Of a stretch of DNA of 64,000 nucleotides, positions 45,754-54,181 are shown one piece after another. Every line of letters starts with the position of its first letter. Within the stretch, counting starts at the first letter, position 1. The position numbers and the translations under genes were made by a program. Below the pieces are notes generated by a model that made no database searches, was not told where the DNA came from, and worked only from the letters and a program-made list of their open reading frames with translations. Location: assembly GCA_024403555.1 (NCBI GenBank), contig JAKSRP010000001.1:62001-126000 (forward strand). The letters run 5' to 3'. The stretch is from Lachnospiraceae bacterium. GTDB lineage: Bacteria > Bacillota > Clostridia > Lachnospirales > Lachnospiraceae.

Positions 45754-46944
45754 TTATTTGCAGTTACGAATGCCTGCTTTGTATTCTTCGATACGTTCTC
45801 TGATACGTTCTGTTGGATCGAGAAGTTCGCTGATAGAAGCATTGTGGTTCATGTTATCAATGATTAAAGCGATATACTTAGAGATATCAGCACTTACATA
45901 CCATTCTCTTGTGAATAATTCTGGGTTCTGGTATGTAGCATTTGTTGTGATAACACGGTGGATAAGACCCTGTTCAAATGCTTCGTCAAAACGATCAAGA
46001 CCATTTGTGAAAAGACCAAATGTAGAGAGACAGAATACTCTTCTTGCTTTACGATCTTTTAACTGTTTTGCAACGTCAATCATAGAGTCACCAGAGGAAA
46101 TCATATCATCAAGGATGATTACGTCTTTTCCTTCTACGGAGTCACCTAAGAATTCGTGTGCAACGATAGGGTTACGACCATCAATGATTGTAGAGTAGTC
46201 ACGACGTTTGTAGAACATACCCATATCAACACCTAAAACACTGGAGAAGTAGATTGCACGGTTTGTAGCACCTTCGTCCGGGCTGATTGTCATCATATGA
46301 TCTTTGTCGATCTGTAAGTCATCACAGCAGGAAAGTAAAGCTTTAACAAACTGGTATGTTGGCTGAACAGTTTCAAATCCGCTTGCTGGAATCGCATTCA
46401 TTACACGAGGATCGTGAGCGTCAAATGTGATTAAGTTGTCAACTCCCATACCGAATAATTCCTGAAGCATGGAAGCACAGTCTAAGGATTCTCTTGCACT
46501 TCTCTTGTGCTGACGACCTTCATATAAGAATGGCATGATAACATTCACTTTGTTTGCTTTTCCACAAGTAGCGGAAATCATTCTCTTTAAGTCGCTGTAG
46601 TGATCGTCTGGGGACATACGGTTAGGCTGTCCACATAATTTATATGTAATACTATGATTTAATACGTCTACTAAAAGATATACATCATTACCACGAACGG
46701 AATCATGGAAGATACCCTTTGCTTCACCAGAACCAAATCTTGGGCATGCAGCAGAAAGTAAGTAGCTGTCTTTTAAATAACCGTCAAATTCACTTGTGTC
46801 ATTGTTGTGAGCAGCTGTTCTTCTTGTACGCCAGTCAACGATATACTGGTCAACCTTTTTACCAAGTTCGTTACAGCTCTGTAATGCGCAGATACCTAAT
46901 TTTCCAACTGGAATAGATGTATACTTGCTATCGTTTAAATTCAT
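45754..46944 (-). CDS. prs: Ribose-phosphate pyrophosphokinase, long form
   Basis: Makes PRPP from ribose 5-phosphate and ATP for nucleotides, His and Trp. The PRPP-binding loop is VIILDDMISSGDSM, and the ATP loop region reads EGRQHKRSARESLD in place of the common Y-x-R-Q-D-R-K. At 396 residues it is about 80 longer than the common form, with an N-terminal extension and extra segments in the C-terminal half (GLDRFDEAFEQGLIHRV onward). It belongs to a long prs type seen in Clostridia. It has its own promoter. Confidence 0.92.
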   Translation of the reverse strand: MNLNDSKYTSIPVGKLGICALQSCNELGKKVDQYIVDWRTRRTAAHNNDTSEFDGYLKDSYLLSAACPRFGSGEAKGIFHDSVRGNDVYLLVDVLNHSITYKLCGQPNRMSPDDHYSDLKRMISATCGKANKVNVIMPFLYEGRQHKRSARESLDCASMLQELFGMGVDNLITFDAHDPRVMNAIPASGFETVQPTYQFVKALLSCCDDLQIDKDHMMTISPDEGATNRAIYFSSVLGVDMGMFYKRRDYSTIIDGRNPIVAHEFLGDSVEGKDVIILDDMISSGDSMIDVAKQLKDRKARRVFCLSTFGLFTNGLDRFDEAFEQGLIHRVITTNATYQNPELFTREWYVSADISKYIALIIDNMNHNASISELLDPTERIRERIEEYKAGIRNCK

Positions 46945-47011
46945 GATTATTCTCCTTTAAATATCAATAATATAAAAATTATAAATAACTAACCGAAATA
47001 CAGTCACTCCC

Positions 47012-47041
47012 TTTATACCATTGTTTTACAATAATAGTCAA
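47012..47041 (-). promoter_or_regulatory. Predicted promoter of prs
   Basis: On the minus strand: TTGACT (47041-47036), an 18-base spacer and TATAAA (47017-47012) with an extended TGG before it. Confidence 0.7.
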
Positions 47042-47080
47042 CCCTTTCTTCTTATTTTAAGGGTTTTCAGGAGTATTTAG

Positions 47081-48070
47081 TCATTTGAATGATTTCTTCA
47101 TACGAATGTCTTCGCCGTAGATATTACAGATCAGATAATTCTCAGCGATACGAGAGATTACTCGCTCTGTGTAGTTGTCCTTTAACTGTGATAAAGACAG
47201 GTTTGTTGAAATGATCACGGACTTTTTGCGAAGAAGTCGTTCGTTCAGACATAAAAACAATTCTGATGCCACGAAGGAATTTGTCATCTCAGTTCCAAGG
47301 TCATCAATAATGAGTAAATCGCAATTTAATATGTAATCCATAGAATAGGAAGATTCACCGTCTGATGATCGGTGGAATCGATGATTTTCAAATACTTCCA
47401 CTAACTCAAAAGCGGTAAGGTAAATGACTGTGCAGGACTCGTCAAGAAGTTCTTTGGCAATACAATTCGTGAGAAAAGATTTGCCGACACCTACACTTCC
47501 CTGAAACAGGATATTCTGTCCAGGGTTACTTTTAAAAGTGGAAATAAAGTCCATACAGCGTTCTACGATGGAAACGATGTTTCGGCGTGGACTTGGACGA
47601 TTCGGATACAATTGCTCTTCGGAGTAGTATTCGTAAGAAAACGTCTGAAAATTCTCTTCTATTAATTTTTCATATATGTTGGACTGTTTATAAAGCTGAT
47701 TTACAATAGCCTGCTTAAGACAGGAACACTTTTTATTCCCGATGTAACCAGTATCTTTGCAGGCACGACAGGTATAAATTGGATCAAGATAATCCGGTGC
47801 ATACCCATTCTGAACTAAATATTCCACTTTTGCCATGGATAATTCCAGATTTTTGTCACGAAGCTCTTTTAAAGCGGACTCATCGCTATCAAAAAGCATC
47901 TTTCTTCCAATCGCGATAGAATGGGAGGAGATTTCTTCGTCGAGCTGCTTGATTGCAGGGATTTTGGCATAGACTTCACTTAGTCGTCTTCTGTGTAAAT
48001 CCTGATTTTGTTGTCTTCGCTGATCATATGCACGCATCAGCTCATCATACTGCCAGGTTGGTAAAGCCAT
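47081..48070 (-). CDS. dnaI: DnaI/DnaC-like helicase loader ATPase
   Basis: A 329-residue AAA+ protein. The N-terminal helical part (helicase binding in DnaI) is followed by a Cys cluster CRACKDTGYIGNKKCSC that can bind zinc, P-loop GSVGVGKSFLTN, Walker B LLIIDDLGTE and the sensor region VIISTNLSLSQL. Such proteins load the DnaB/DnaC helicase at the origin and at restart sites. It follows the dnaD-like gene after 11 bases. Confidence 0.92.
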   Translation of the reverse strand: MALPTWQYDELMRAYDQRRQQNQDLHRRRLSEVYAKIPAIKQLDEEISSHSIAIGRKMLFDSDESALKELRDKNLELSMAKVEYLVQNGYAPDYLDPIYTCRACKDTGYIGNKKCSCLKQAIVNQLYKQSNIYEKLIEENFQTFSYEYYSEEQLYPNRPSPRRNIVSIVERCMDFISTFKSNPGQNILFQGSVGVGKSFLTNCIAKELLDESCTVIYLTAFELVEVFENHRFHRSSDGESSYSMDYILNCDLLIIDDLGTEMTNSFVASELFLCLNERLLRKKSVIISTNLSLSQLKDNYTERVISRIAENYLICNIYGEDIRMKKSFK

Positions 48071-48081
48071 GAAATTCCTCC

Positions 48082-49074
48082 TTACTGGTTGATTTGTTCA
48101 ATGTAGCGTTGTTCTAATTCATCAAAATTATAAGAACGCTCATTGAAATTGTGAATTTGTTTCGCCACTTTCGGGGATACTCGCATAGAAGCATTCTCCG
48201 ACGCCGTGTTTTTGGATGCGGCAAATCGCTGGTCAGCAGCTGCCACGTCTGTCAGCGTACGGATGTTATTTTTCTTCCAGGATTCTAAAATACTTGCAGC
48301 ATATGGAAAGCTTGCATCCCCTGTTTGAAGTGTAGTTCTTCTGCAGGCTTCTAAGATAAGATTCATGGACATGGCATCCTTATAGAGCCAGCGTTCCATA
48401 TATTCAATCTGTGCCGGTGTCGGTTTGCCGCTGAGTCCCATCGCTTTTAATATCTGATAATATTCCTTCTGGTAGGAAGCAGCGGCACTTTTTGCCTGTG
48501 CAGGAGTAGTGATGTTTTGTTCATGCCAGCTAATAGCAACTTTTTCGATGTAGCGCCAGCTAGTCTTATGATTGCTTACACAATATTCAATCAGATATTC
48601 AATTAAATCTACAGGAAGCTTTAAGGTGTCATATATATAGGAAAGAGAATTCAACTCTGCAGCTGTCATTGGATGGTTAAAATACATCTCTGCAATATAT
48701 TTTAAATCCATAAACTGTTTGTCTTCATCCTTCTTCTTTAGCTGAGCAGAAGAGAGTAATTTCTTTTCCGGCGTATCCGGTTTTGATAAATTCTGTGATA
48801 CGCTTGCAGCTGTTTCCTTGGTATCTTCCTCCTTAAGGAGACCTTCTTCCTGCCAGTATTTTAAGGCACGATTAACAGCGCCTTCTGTCATATCTAACTT
48901 TTTCGCAAGGGTCTCGGTAGAAAATGATTCGTCTCCCTGGATCAGTCTCATAAGCATGATCATAACTTTGAGCTGTTCACCACTTGCTTTTGCAAAATAC
49001 TGATCAATAAAAGCATTGTCAATACAGGTGATATGAAGTTGGTATGGCTTGCTTAATGTAAACTGATTCATCAT
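48082..49074 (-). CDS. dnaD: DnaD-like primosomal protein
   Basis: The protein has two DnaD_N/DnaB2-type regions: an N-terminal winged-helix part (MLMRLIQGDESFSTETLAKK, EGAVNRALKYWQEEGLL) and two C-terminal DDBH2-like segments, with YIEKVAISWHEQNITT being typical. With DnaI it remodels the origin and recruits helicase. AGGAGAATT precedes two adjacent ATG codons; the second (at 49071) has better spacing, but 49074 cannot be excluded. A longer frame from 49131 covers the promoter and is rejected. Confidence 0.9.
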   Translation of the reverse strand: MMNQFTLSKPYQLHITCIDNAFIDQYFAKASGEQLKVMIMLMRLIQGDESFSTETLAKKLDMTEGAVNRALKYWQEEGLLKEEDTKETAASVSQNLSKPDTPEKKLLSSAQLKKKDEDKQFMDLKYIAEMYFNHPMTAAELNSLSYIYDTLKLPVDLIEYLIEYCVSNHKTSWRYIEKVAISWHEQNITTPAQAKSAAASYQKEYYQILKAMGLSGKPTPAQIEYMERWLYKDAMSMNLILEACRRTTLQTGDASFPYAASILESWKKNNIRTLTDVAAADQRFAASKNTASENASMRVSPKVAKQIHNFNERSYNFDELEQRYIEQINQ

Positions 49075-49103
49075 AATTCTCCTTGTCCTTGTTTTACCTA
49101 TTA

Positions 49104-49131
49104 AATATAACATAAAGAAAAAATAAAGCAA
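49104..49131 (-). promoter_or_regulatory. Predicted promoter of dnaD-dnaI
   Basis: On the minus strand: TTGCTT (49131-49126), a 16-base spacer and TATATT (49109-49104). Confidence 0.6.
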
Positions 49132-49251
49132 ATTTGTGGAGATGTGAGTTAGAATGTGAAATTTTTATGTGGAAAATGTGAATAATGTGGACAGAATAGA
49201 AGAAAAAGGCATGAAACCCTATAAATAAGCCAATGGTCGATTGTGAAGAAA

Positions 49252-49327
49252 TGTGGATAAATAAAAAAATAATCCACAGTGGTTATACACAAAACTCTGT
49301 GCATAACACTGTGGATAATGTGGATAA
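49252..49327. promoter_or_regulatory. Cluster of DnaA boxes
   Basis: Five perfect 9-mers of the TTATNCACA type lie in 76 bases: TGTGGATAA at 49252, TTATACACA at 49283, TGTGCATAA at 49298, TGTGGATAA at 49310 and at 49319. A near match, TAATCCACA, is at 49270. Degenerate TGTGGA or TGTGAA motifs continue toward the dnaD promoter at 49135-49195. The cluster is upstream of the helicase-loader operon and downstream of murC. Confidence 0.85.
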
Positions 49328-49330
49328 GTA

Positions 49331-50710
49331 TTACTTAACTAAGTTTTCGCCAATGTTTACAACGTTTCCGGCACCCATAGTTATCAACAGGTCATTGTTC
49401 TTACATTTTTCTAAAACAAATTTTTCGATGTCTGCGAAATCGGAAATGTAATACACATCTTTACCAAGTTTTTCTAATCTTGTTACGATATCCTTAGAAG
49501 AAACGATGCCTTCATCCTTTTCTCTGGCAGCATAAATGTCAGTCAAAATGATGTGATCACTTAATGCAAGACTTGTTGCAAAATCATCTAAGAAAGCAAT
49601 CGTACGGCTGTAAGTGTGTGGCTGGAAGATCGTCCAGATTTCGTTGTGAGGATACTTCACTGCAGCAGTAAGTGTTGCCTTGATTTCTGTTGGATGATGT
49701 GCGTAATCATCAATTACGGTAATTCCCTGTACCTCGCCTTTGTAATCAAAACGACGTTTTGTACCTGTGAAATTAAGAAGACCTGTCTTGATTGCTTCCA
49801 TATCAATGCCGATGTGCATTGCAGCTGCAATAACAGATAAGGAATTCATAATGTTATGACGACCATTCACGCTTAAGGAAATGTGTCCTTTGGTGTCACC
49901 GTCAACTACTAAATCATAATAGCCATTGCCGCGTTCATCAAAACCGATGTTCGCAGCTGTATAGTTTACGCCTTCTTTTTCAAGACCAAAGGTTACAATC
50001 TTTGCAGTAACACCTTCGCTTACATAGTCAACGCAGTCCATATCGCCATTGATGATCAAAAGACCATCTTCTGGAAGGATGCGGGCAAATGTCTGGAAGC
50101 TTTTCTGGATATCAGCCAAGTCTTTGAAGAAATCCATATGATCTTCTTCTACATTTAAAATAATGCTGATCATAGGATGGAAAGAGTGGTAGCTGTTTGT
50201 ATATTCACAGGCTTCGGTAACTAAGATGTCAGATTTTCCAACACGGATGTTTCCGCCGATGGCATCTAAGATACCGCCGACACTGATGGTTGGATCTGCT
50301 TCAGCAGCTAAGAGAATGTGAGTCAGCATGGAAGTCGTAGTGGTTTTTCCATGAGTACCTGCGATTGCTACAGGATTCTTATAGTTATCCATCATCTGGC
50401 CTAAAAGCTCTGCTCTTGTAAGCTTTGGAATGTTATGAGCAAGCACAGCCTGGAATTCTTCGTTATCTTCTCTGATTGCAGCGGTATAAACAACTAAATC
50501 GATGTCATCTGTGATGTTTTCTGCTTTCTGTCCGATGGCGATTTTTGCACCAAGGGAAACTAATTTATTCGTAATTTCAGATTCGTTCATGTCGGATCCG
50601 GAAATAGTAAAATGCTCTTCTAAAAGGATTTCAGCAAGGCCGCTCATACTGATGCCGCCGATCCCGATAAAATGAACATGTATTGGCTTTTTAAAATCAA
50701 TCTGATACAT
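49331..50710 (-). CDS. murC: UDP-N-acetylmuramate--L-alanine ligase
   Basis: Adds the first amino acid of the peptidoglycan stem peptide. The 459 residues show the UDP-binding start HFIGIGGISMSGLAEILL, ATP loop GTHGKTTTTSMLTHIL, EACEYTNSYHSF, and the C-terminal YAHHPTEIKATL and FQPHTYSRT motifs. The stop is next to the DnaA-box cluster. It has its own promoter, divergent from glgC. Confidence 0.97.
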   Translation of the reverse strand: MYQIDFKKPIHVHFIGIGGISMSGLAEILLEEHFTISGSDMNESEITNKLVSLGAKIAIGQKAENITDDIDLVVYTAAIREDNEEFQAVLAHNIPKLTRAELLGQMMDNYKNPVAIAGTHGKTTTTSMLTHILLAAEADPTISVGGILDAIGGNIRVGKSDILVTEACEYTNSYHSFHPMISIILNVEEDHMDFFKDLADIQKSFQTFARILPEDGLLIINGDMDCVDYVSEGVTAKIVTFGLEKEGVNYTAANIGFDERGNGYYDLVVDGDTKGHISLSVNGRHNIMNSLSVIAAAMHIGIDMEAIKTGLLNFTGTKRRFDYKGEVQGITVIDDYAHHPTEIKATLTAAVKYPHNEIWTIFQPHTYSRTIAFLDDFATSLALSDHIILTDIYAAREKDEGIVSSKDIVTRLEKLGKDVYYISDFADIEKFVLEKCKNNDLLITMGAGNVVNIGENLVK

Positions 50711-50775
50711 GATATTTGATTATTCCCTTCCTAATATTAAAGTAAATAAAACTTTGTGAAGTCTACTTCTATTTT

Positions 50776-50804
50776 AGTATAGGACAAAAAGTTTAAACTT
50801 TCAA
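50776..50804 (-). promoter_or_regulatory. Predicted promoter of murC
   Basis: On the minus strand: TTGAAA (50804-50799), a 17-base spacer and TATACT (50781-50776). Confidence 0.7.
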
Positions 50805-51000
50805 GACAGATAGATTGCGAAAAAATAAATATTCGGTTATAATAGAACCATACGTGAAATATGGATAATATGACGGATAGATGGGGTATATTTTTTAGGA
50901 ATGTACAAAATATTCCCGAAATATTCGAGTAGAATCGGTTATAAATTGGCGATATACACAAAAAATATTGTCACATTTTTAACGTATTCTACGTTTATTA

Positions 51001-51029
51001 TTCACAATTTCATCCATTAATGTTATAAT
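51001..51029 (+). promoter_or_regulatory. Predicted promoter of glgC-glgD
   Basis: TTCACA (51001-51006), a 17-base spacer and TATAAT (51024-51029). A second TATAAT, at 51043-51048, comes from the tandem repeat and lacks a good -35. Confidence 0.65.
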
Positions 51030-51056
51030 TAACTATCAATGTTATAATTAACTATC
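51019..51056 (+). repeat. 19-base perfect tandem duplication containing the -10 box
   Basis: AATGTTATAATTAACTATC occurs twice with no gap (51019-51037 and 51038-51056), just before the glgC leader. Confidence 0.95.
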
Positions 51057-51077
51057 ATGCACAAAGGGGTGAATACG

Positions 51078-52343
51078 ATGGTAAAAAAAGAGATGATCGC
51101 TATGCTTTTAGCAGGCGGACAGGGAAGCAGACTTGGTGTTTTAACTTCTAAAACTGCTAAACCAGCTGTTTCTTTCGGTGGTAAGTATAGAATTATTGAC
51201 TTCCCACTTAGTAACTGTATTAATTCTGGTATCGATACTGTTGGTGTTATGACTCAGTATATGCCACTTAAACTTAACCAGCACGTAGGAATTGGTATTC
51301 CTTGGGACTTAGACCGTAACGTAGGTGGTGTAACTGTTCTTTCTCCATACGAATCCAGCGGAAAGAGCGGATACTTCGCAGGTACAGCTGATGCGATCTA
51401 TCAGAACTTAGAATACATGGATTACTATAATCCTGATTATGTATTAATCTTATCTGGTGACCACATCTACAAGATGGACTACGAATTAATGCTTGAAAAC
51501 CATAAACAGAAAGGTGCAGCTATCTCTATCGCAGCTATGGAAGTACCTATGGAAGAAGCTAGCCGTTTCGGTATCGTAGTAACAGATGACAATGACACAA
51601 TTGTAGAATTCCAGGAAAAACCTAAAGTACCAAAGAGCAACAAGGCTTCCATGGGTATCTACATTTTCGATTACAAAGTTCTTAAGAACGCTTTACTTGC
51701 ATGCGAACATATTCCAAACTTAGACTTTGGTATGCATGTAATCCCATATTGCTTCGAAAACGGTAATAAGATTATCTCTTACGAATTCCAGGGATACTGG
51801 AAAGACGTAGGAACATTAAGCTCTTACTGGGAAGCTAACATGGACTTAATCAGCCTTATTCCAGAATTCAACTTATACGAAGAATACTGGAGAGTATATA
51901 CAAAGAGCGAATCCATTCCTCCAATGTTCGTTGGAGAAAATGGCGCAATCAAAGGTTCCATCGTTGGTGATGAATCTGAAATTTATGGTACAGTAGAAAA
52001 TTCCGTAATCGGTTCTGACGTAATCATCGGTGAAGGCTCTGTAGTTAAAGATTCTATCATCATGAACCACACAAGAATTGGTGAAAACGTAATCATTGAT
52101 AAAGCAGTTATCGCTGAAAACTGTGAAATCGAAGATAAAGTAGTACTTGGTTCTGCTGACTTTGAAGATGCTGAAAACACCTTTGCTCCTCATATCTACA
52201 ACCATGGTTTAGTAGCTGTTGGACAGAACTCCTACATTCCATATAAAGTAAAAGTAGGTAAGAACGTAGCAATCTTCGGTAAGACAACTCCAGAAGATTA
52301 TCCAAACAGAGAACTTCCAACTGGAGAAGCTTTAATTAAGTAA
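51078..52343 (+). CDS. glgC: Glucose-1-phosphate adenylyltransferase, catalytic subunit
   Basis: Makes ADP-glucose for glycogen. The 421 residues have [20 protein letters not shown] (catalytic loop), [15 protein letters not shown], the metal Asp in [17 protein letters not shown], and a C-terminal left-handed beta-helix of hexapeptide repeats. ATG 51078 follows AAAGGGGTG; an in-frame ATG at 51057 abuts the promoter repeat and is rejected. It pairs with glgD, 15 bases downstream. Confidence 0.96.
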   Translation: MVKKEMIAMLLAGGQGSRLGVLTSKTAKPAVSFGGKYRIIDFPLSNCINSGIDTVGVMTQYMPLKLNQHVGIGIPWDLDRNVGGVTVLSPYESSGKSGYFAGTADAIYQNLEYMDYYNPDYVLILSGDHIYKMDYELMLENHKQKGAAISIAAMEVPMEEASRFGIVVTDDNDTIVEFQEKPKVPKSNKASMGIYIFDYKVLKNALLACEHIPNLDFGMHVIPYCFENGNKIISYEFQGYWKDVGTLSSYWEANMDLISLIPEFNLYEEYWRVYTKSESIPPMFVGENGAIKGSIVGDESEIYGTVENSVIGSDVIIGEGSVVKDSIIMNHTRIGENVIIDKAVIAENCEIEDKVVLGSADFEDAENTFAPHIYNHGLVAVGQNSYIPYKVKVGKNVAIFGKTTPEDYPNRELPTGEALIK

Positions 52344-52358
52344 GGTAGGTGAAAAAGC

Positions 52359-53480
52359 ATGAAAACAATCGGTATTATTTTAGCAGGTGGTAACAGCAAA
52401 AAGCTGGGCGCACTTTCTGATAGAAGAGCTACAGCAGCTATGCCAGTAGCAGGTAGCTATAGAGCAATCGACTTCGCTTTATCTTCCATGAGCAACTCTG
52501 GAATGCAGAAAGTTGGCGTTATTACTCAGTACAACTCCAAATCTTTACATGAACATTTAAGTTCTTCTAAATGGTGGGATTTCGGACGTAAACAGGGTGG
52601 TTTATATACATTCACACCAACATTAACAAACAAGAATGATTTCTGGTATCGTGGAACAGCAGATGCTATTTACCAGAACATTGATTTCTTAAAGAAGAGC
52701 CATGAACCATACGTAGCAATCGCTGCAGGTGATGGTATCTACAAATTAAACTACAACGACGTATTAAAATATCACATTGAAAAAGGTGCTGATATCACAA
52801 TCGTTGCAAAAGATATGGCTGGCGTAGATGAAGACATCACACGTTTCGGTATCATCGAAAAAGATGAAACAGGCGCAGTTGTTGGATTCGAAGAAAAACC
52901 AGAAAATCCAAAAACAACTTTAGTTTCTACTGGTATCTATATCATGAGAAGAAGACATCTCATCTCTGAATTAGAAAGATGCGCAGAAGAAGGTAAATAT
53001 GATTTAGTTAAAGACATTATGCTTCCAGCTATGGCTGAAAAACGTGCTTACGTATTCGAATTAAGCGGATACTGGAAGAACATCTCCACAGTAGATGCAT
53101 ATGCTCAGGTTAACAAAGACTTCTTAAAGAAAGAAGTTAGAGATTACTTCTTCAAACAGCATCCTGGTATCTATACTCAGGTAGCAGATCTTCCACCAGC
53201 AAAATACAACGAAGGTTCTTCCGTTAAGAATTCTATCGTTGCTACAGGTTGTGTAATCAATGGTTCTGTAGAAGGTTCCGTACTTTTCAAAGATGTATAC
53301 GTAGGAAATAACGTAACAATCAAGAACTCCATCATCTTAAACGACGTTTATATTGGTGATAACACAGTTCTTGAAAACTGCATCGTTGAAAGCCGTGACA
53401 CATTACGTCCAGGCACAAACTATGTTGGAGAAGATGGATATAAAATCGTTGTAGAAAAAAACGAAAGATATATTCTTTAA
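52359..53480 (+). CDS. glgD: GlgD, non-catalytic or regulatory ADP-glucose pyrophosphorylase subunit
   Basis: A 373-residue paralogue of GlgC. The fold is kept ([29 protein letters not shown], beta-helix tail), but active-site residues differ: the loop GSRLG is SKKLG, AKPAV is ATAAM, and GDH is GDG. In Firmicutes GlgD joins GlgC and raises its activity. The two genes are co-transcribed and end at a strong terminator. Confidence 0.95.
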   Translation: MKTIGIILAGGNSKKLGALSDRRATAAMPVAGSYRAIDFALSSMSNSGMQKVGVITQYNSKSLHEHLSSSKWWDFGRKQGGLYTFTPTLTNKNDFWYRGTADAIYQNIDFLKKSHEPYVAIAAGDGIYKLNYNDVLKYHIEKGADITIVAKDMAGVDEDITRFGIIEKDETGAVVGFEEKPENPKTTLVSTGIYIMRRRHLISELERCAEEGKYDLVKDIMLPAMAEKRAYVFELSGYWKNISTVDAYAQVNKDFLKKEVRDYFFKQHPGIYTQVADLPPAKYNEGSSVKNSIVATGCVINGSVEGSVLFKDVYVGNNVTIKNSIILNDVYIGDNTVLENCIVESRDTLRPGTNYVGEDGYKIVVEKNERYIL

Positions 53481-53503
53481 TTTCTGAATAAATAATCAAT
53501 ATC

Positions 53504-53538
53504 AAAGGTTCCTTGTATTGTACAAGGAACCTTTTTTA
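53504..53538 (+). terminator. Rho-independent terminator of glgC-glgD
   Basis: AAAGGTTCCTTGTA / TACAAGGAACCTTT with a TTGT-like loop and six T. Confidence 0.93.
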
Positions 53539-53573
53539 TGCTATCCTTTAATTTGCGAAAAGGAGTGATATAG

Positions 53574-54146
53574 ATGAAAATTGTTGTTGGGTTAGGAAAC
53601 CCAGAGAAAAAGTATGATGGTACAAGACATAATATAGGATTTGTTGCCATCGATTATCTCGCATCCAAATATAACATTAGTGTAGATACAAAAAAACACC
53701 GTGCGTTAATTGGCAAAGGCGTAATTGACGGTCAGAAAGTAATTCTTGTAAAACCACAGACCTATATGAATTTGAGTGGAGAAAGCTTGCGTTCCATTAT
53801 GGATTTCTATAAGCTTTATCCGGAAGATTTTATCATTATTTATGATGATATCAATTTAGATGTAGGAAGAATTCGAATCCGCAAAAAAGGAAGTGCCGGT
53901 GGACATAATGGAATTAAGAGCATCATTTCTCATTTGGGAAGTCAGGAATTTCCACGTCTTCGCATTGGCGTTGGCGAAAAACCAAAGGGAATGGATCTTG
54001 CTAATTATGTACTTGGTAAGTTTTCTAAAGGTGAGAATGAAATCTACGACAAGATGATGCCAAATGTTGCCGGAGCCATCGAATGTATGGTTTGGGATGA
54101 CGTAGATAAAGCGATGAATGATTATAATAAAGCATTTGTCGAATAA
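53574..54146 (+). CDS. pth: Peptidyl-tRNA hydrolase
   Basis: Releases peptides from prematurely dropped peptidyl-tRNA. The 190 residues show VGLGNPEKKYDGTRHNIGF with the catalytic His, KPQTYMNLSGES, and YDDINLDVGRIRIRKKGSAG followed by the GGHNG motif. Start with AAAGGAGTG. It is followed by mfd, as in many Firmicutes. Confidence 0.97.
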   Translation: MKIVVGLGNPEKKYDGTRHNIGFVAIDYLASKYNISVDTKKHRALIGKGVIDGQKVILVKPQTYMNLSGESLRSIMDFYKLYPEDFIIIYDDINLDVGRIRIRKKGSAGGHNGIKSIISHLGSQEFPRLRIGVGEKPKGMDLANYVLGKFSKGENEIYDKMMPNVAGAIECMVWDDVDKAMNDYNKAFVE

Positions 54147-54181
54147 TAAGAAAACAAAAACACAGTAAAAGGAAGAAACAG

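Larger units (their letters stand above)
50711..51077. other. Divergent regulatory region between murC and glgC
   Basis: No gene. It holds the murC promoter near the left end, an AT-rich middle with short GAATATTT repeats around 50920, and the glgC promoter with a tandem duplication at the right end. Confidence 0.7.

Noticed and set aside
47040..47070. Terminator of dnaI
   Set aside because: AACCCTT and AAGGGTT can form a short stem, but there is no T run on the minus strand and the site overlaps the prs -35 box.
49252..49327. Chromosomal origin oriC
   Set aside because: The DnaA-box density fits, but dnaA, dnaN and recF are absent and no clear unwinding region was identified; a regulatory or titration cluster is more likely. 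Skew analysis would decide.
51019..51056. CRISPR-like direct repeat
   Set aside because: Only two adjacent copies with no spacer; it is a tandem duplication in a promoter. No CRISPR array or cas gene was seen in the window.
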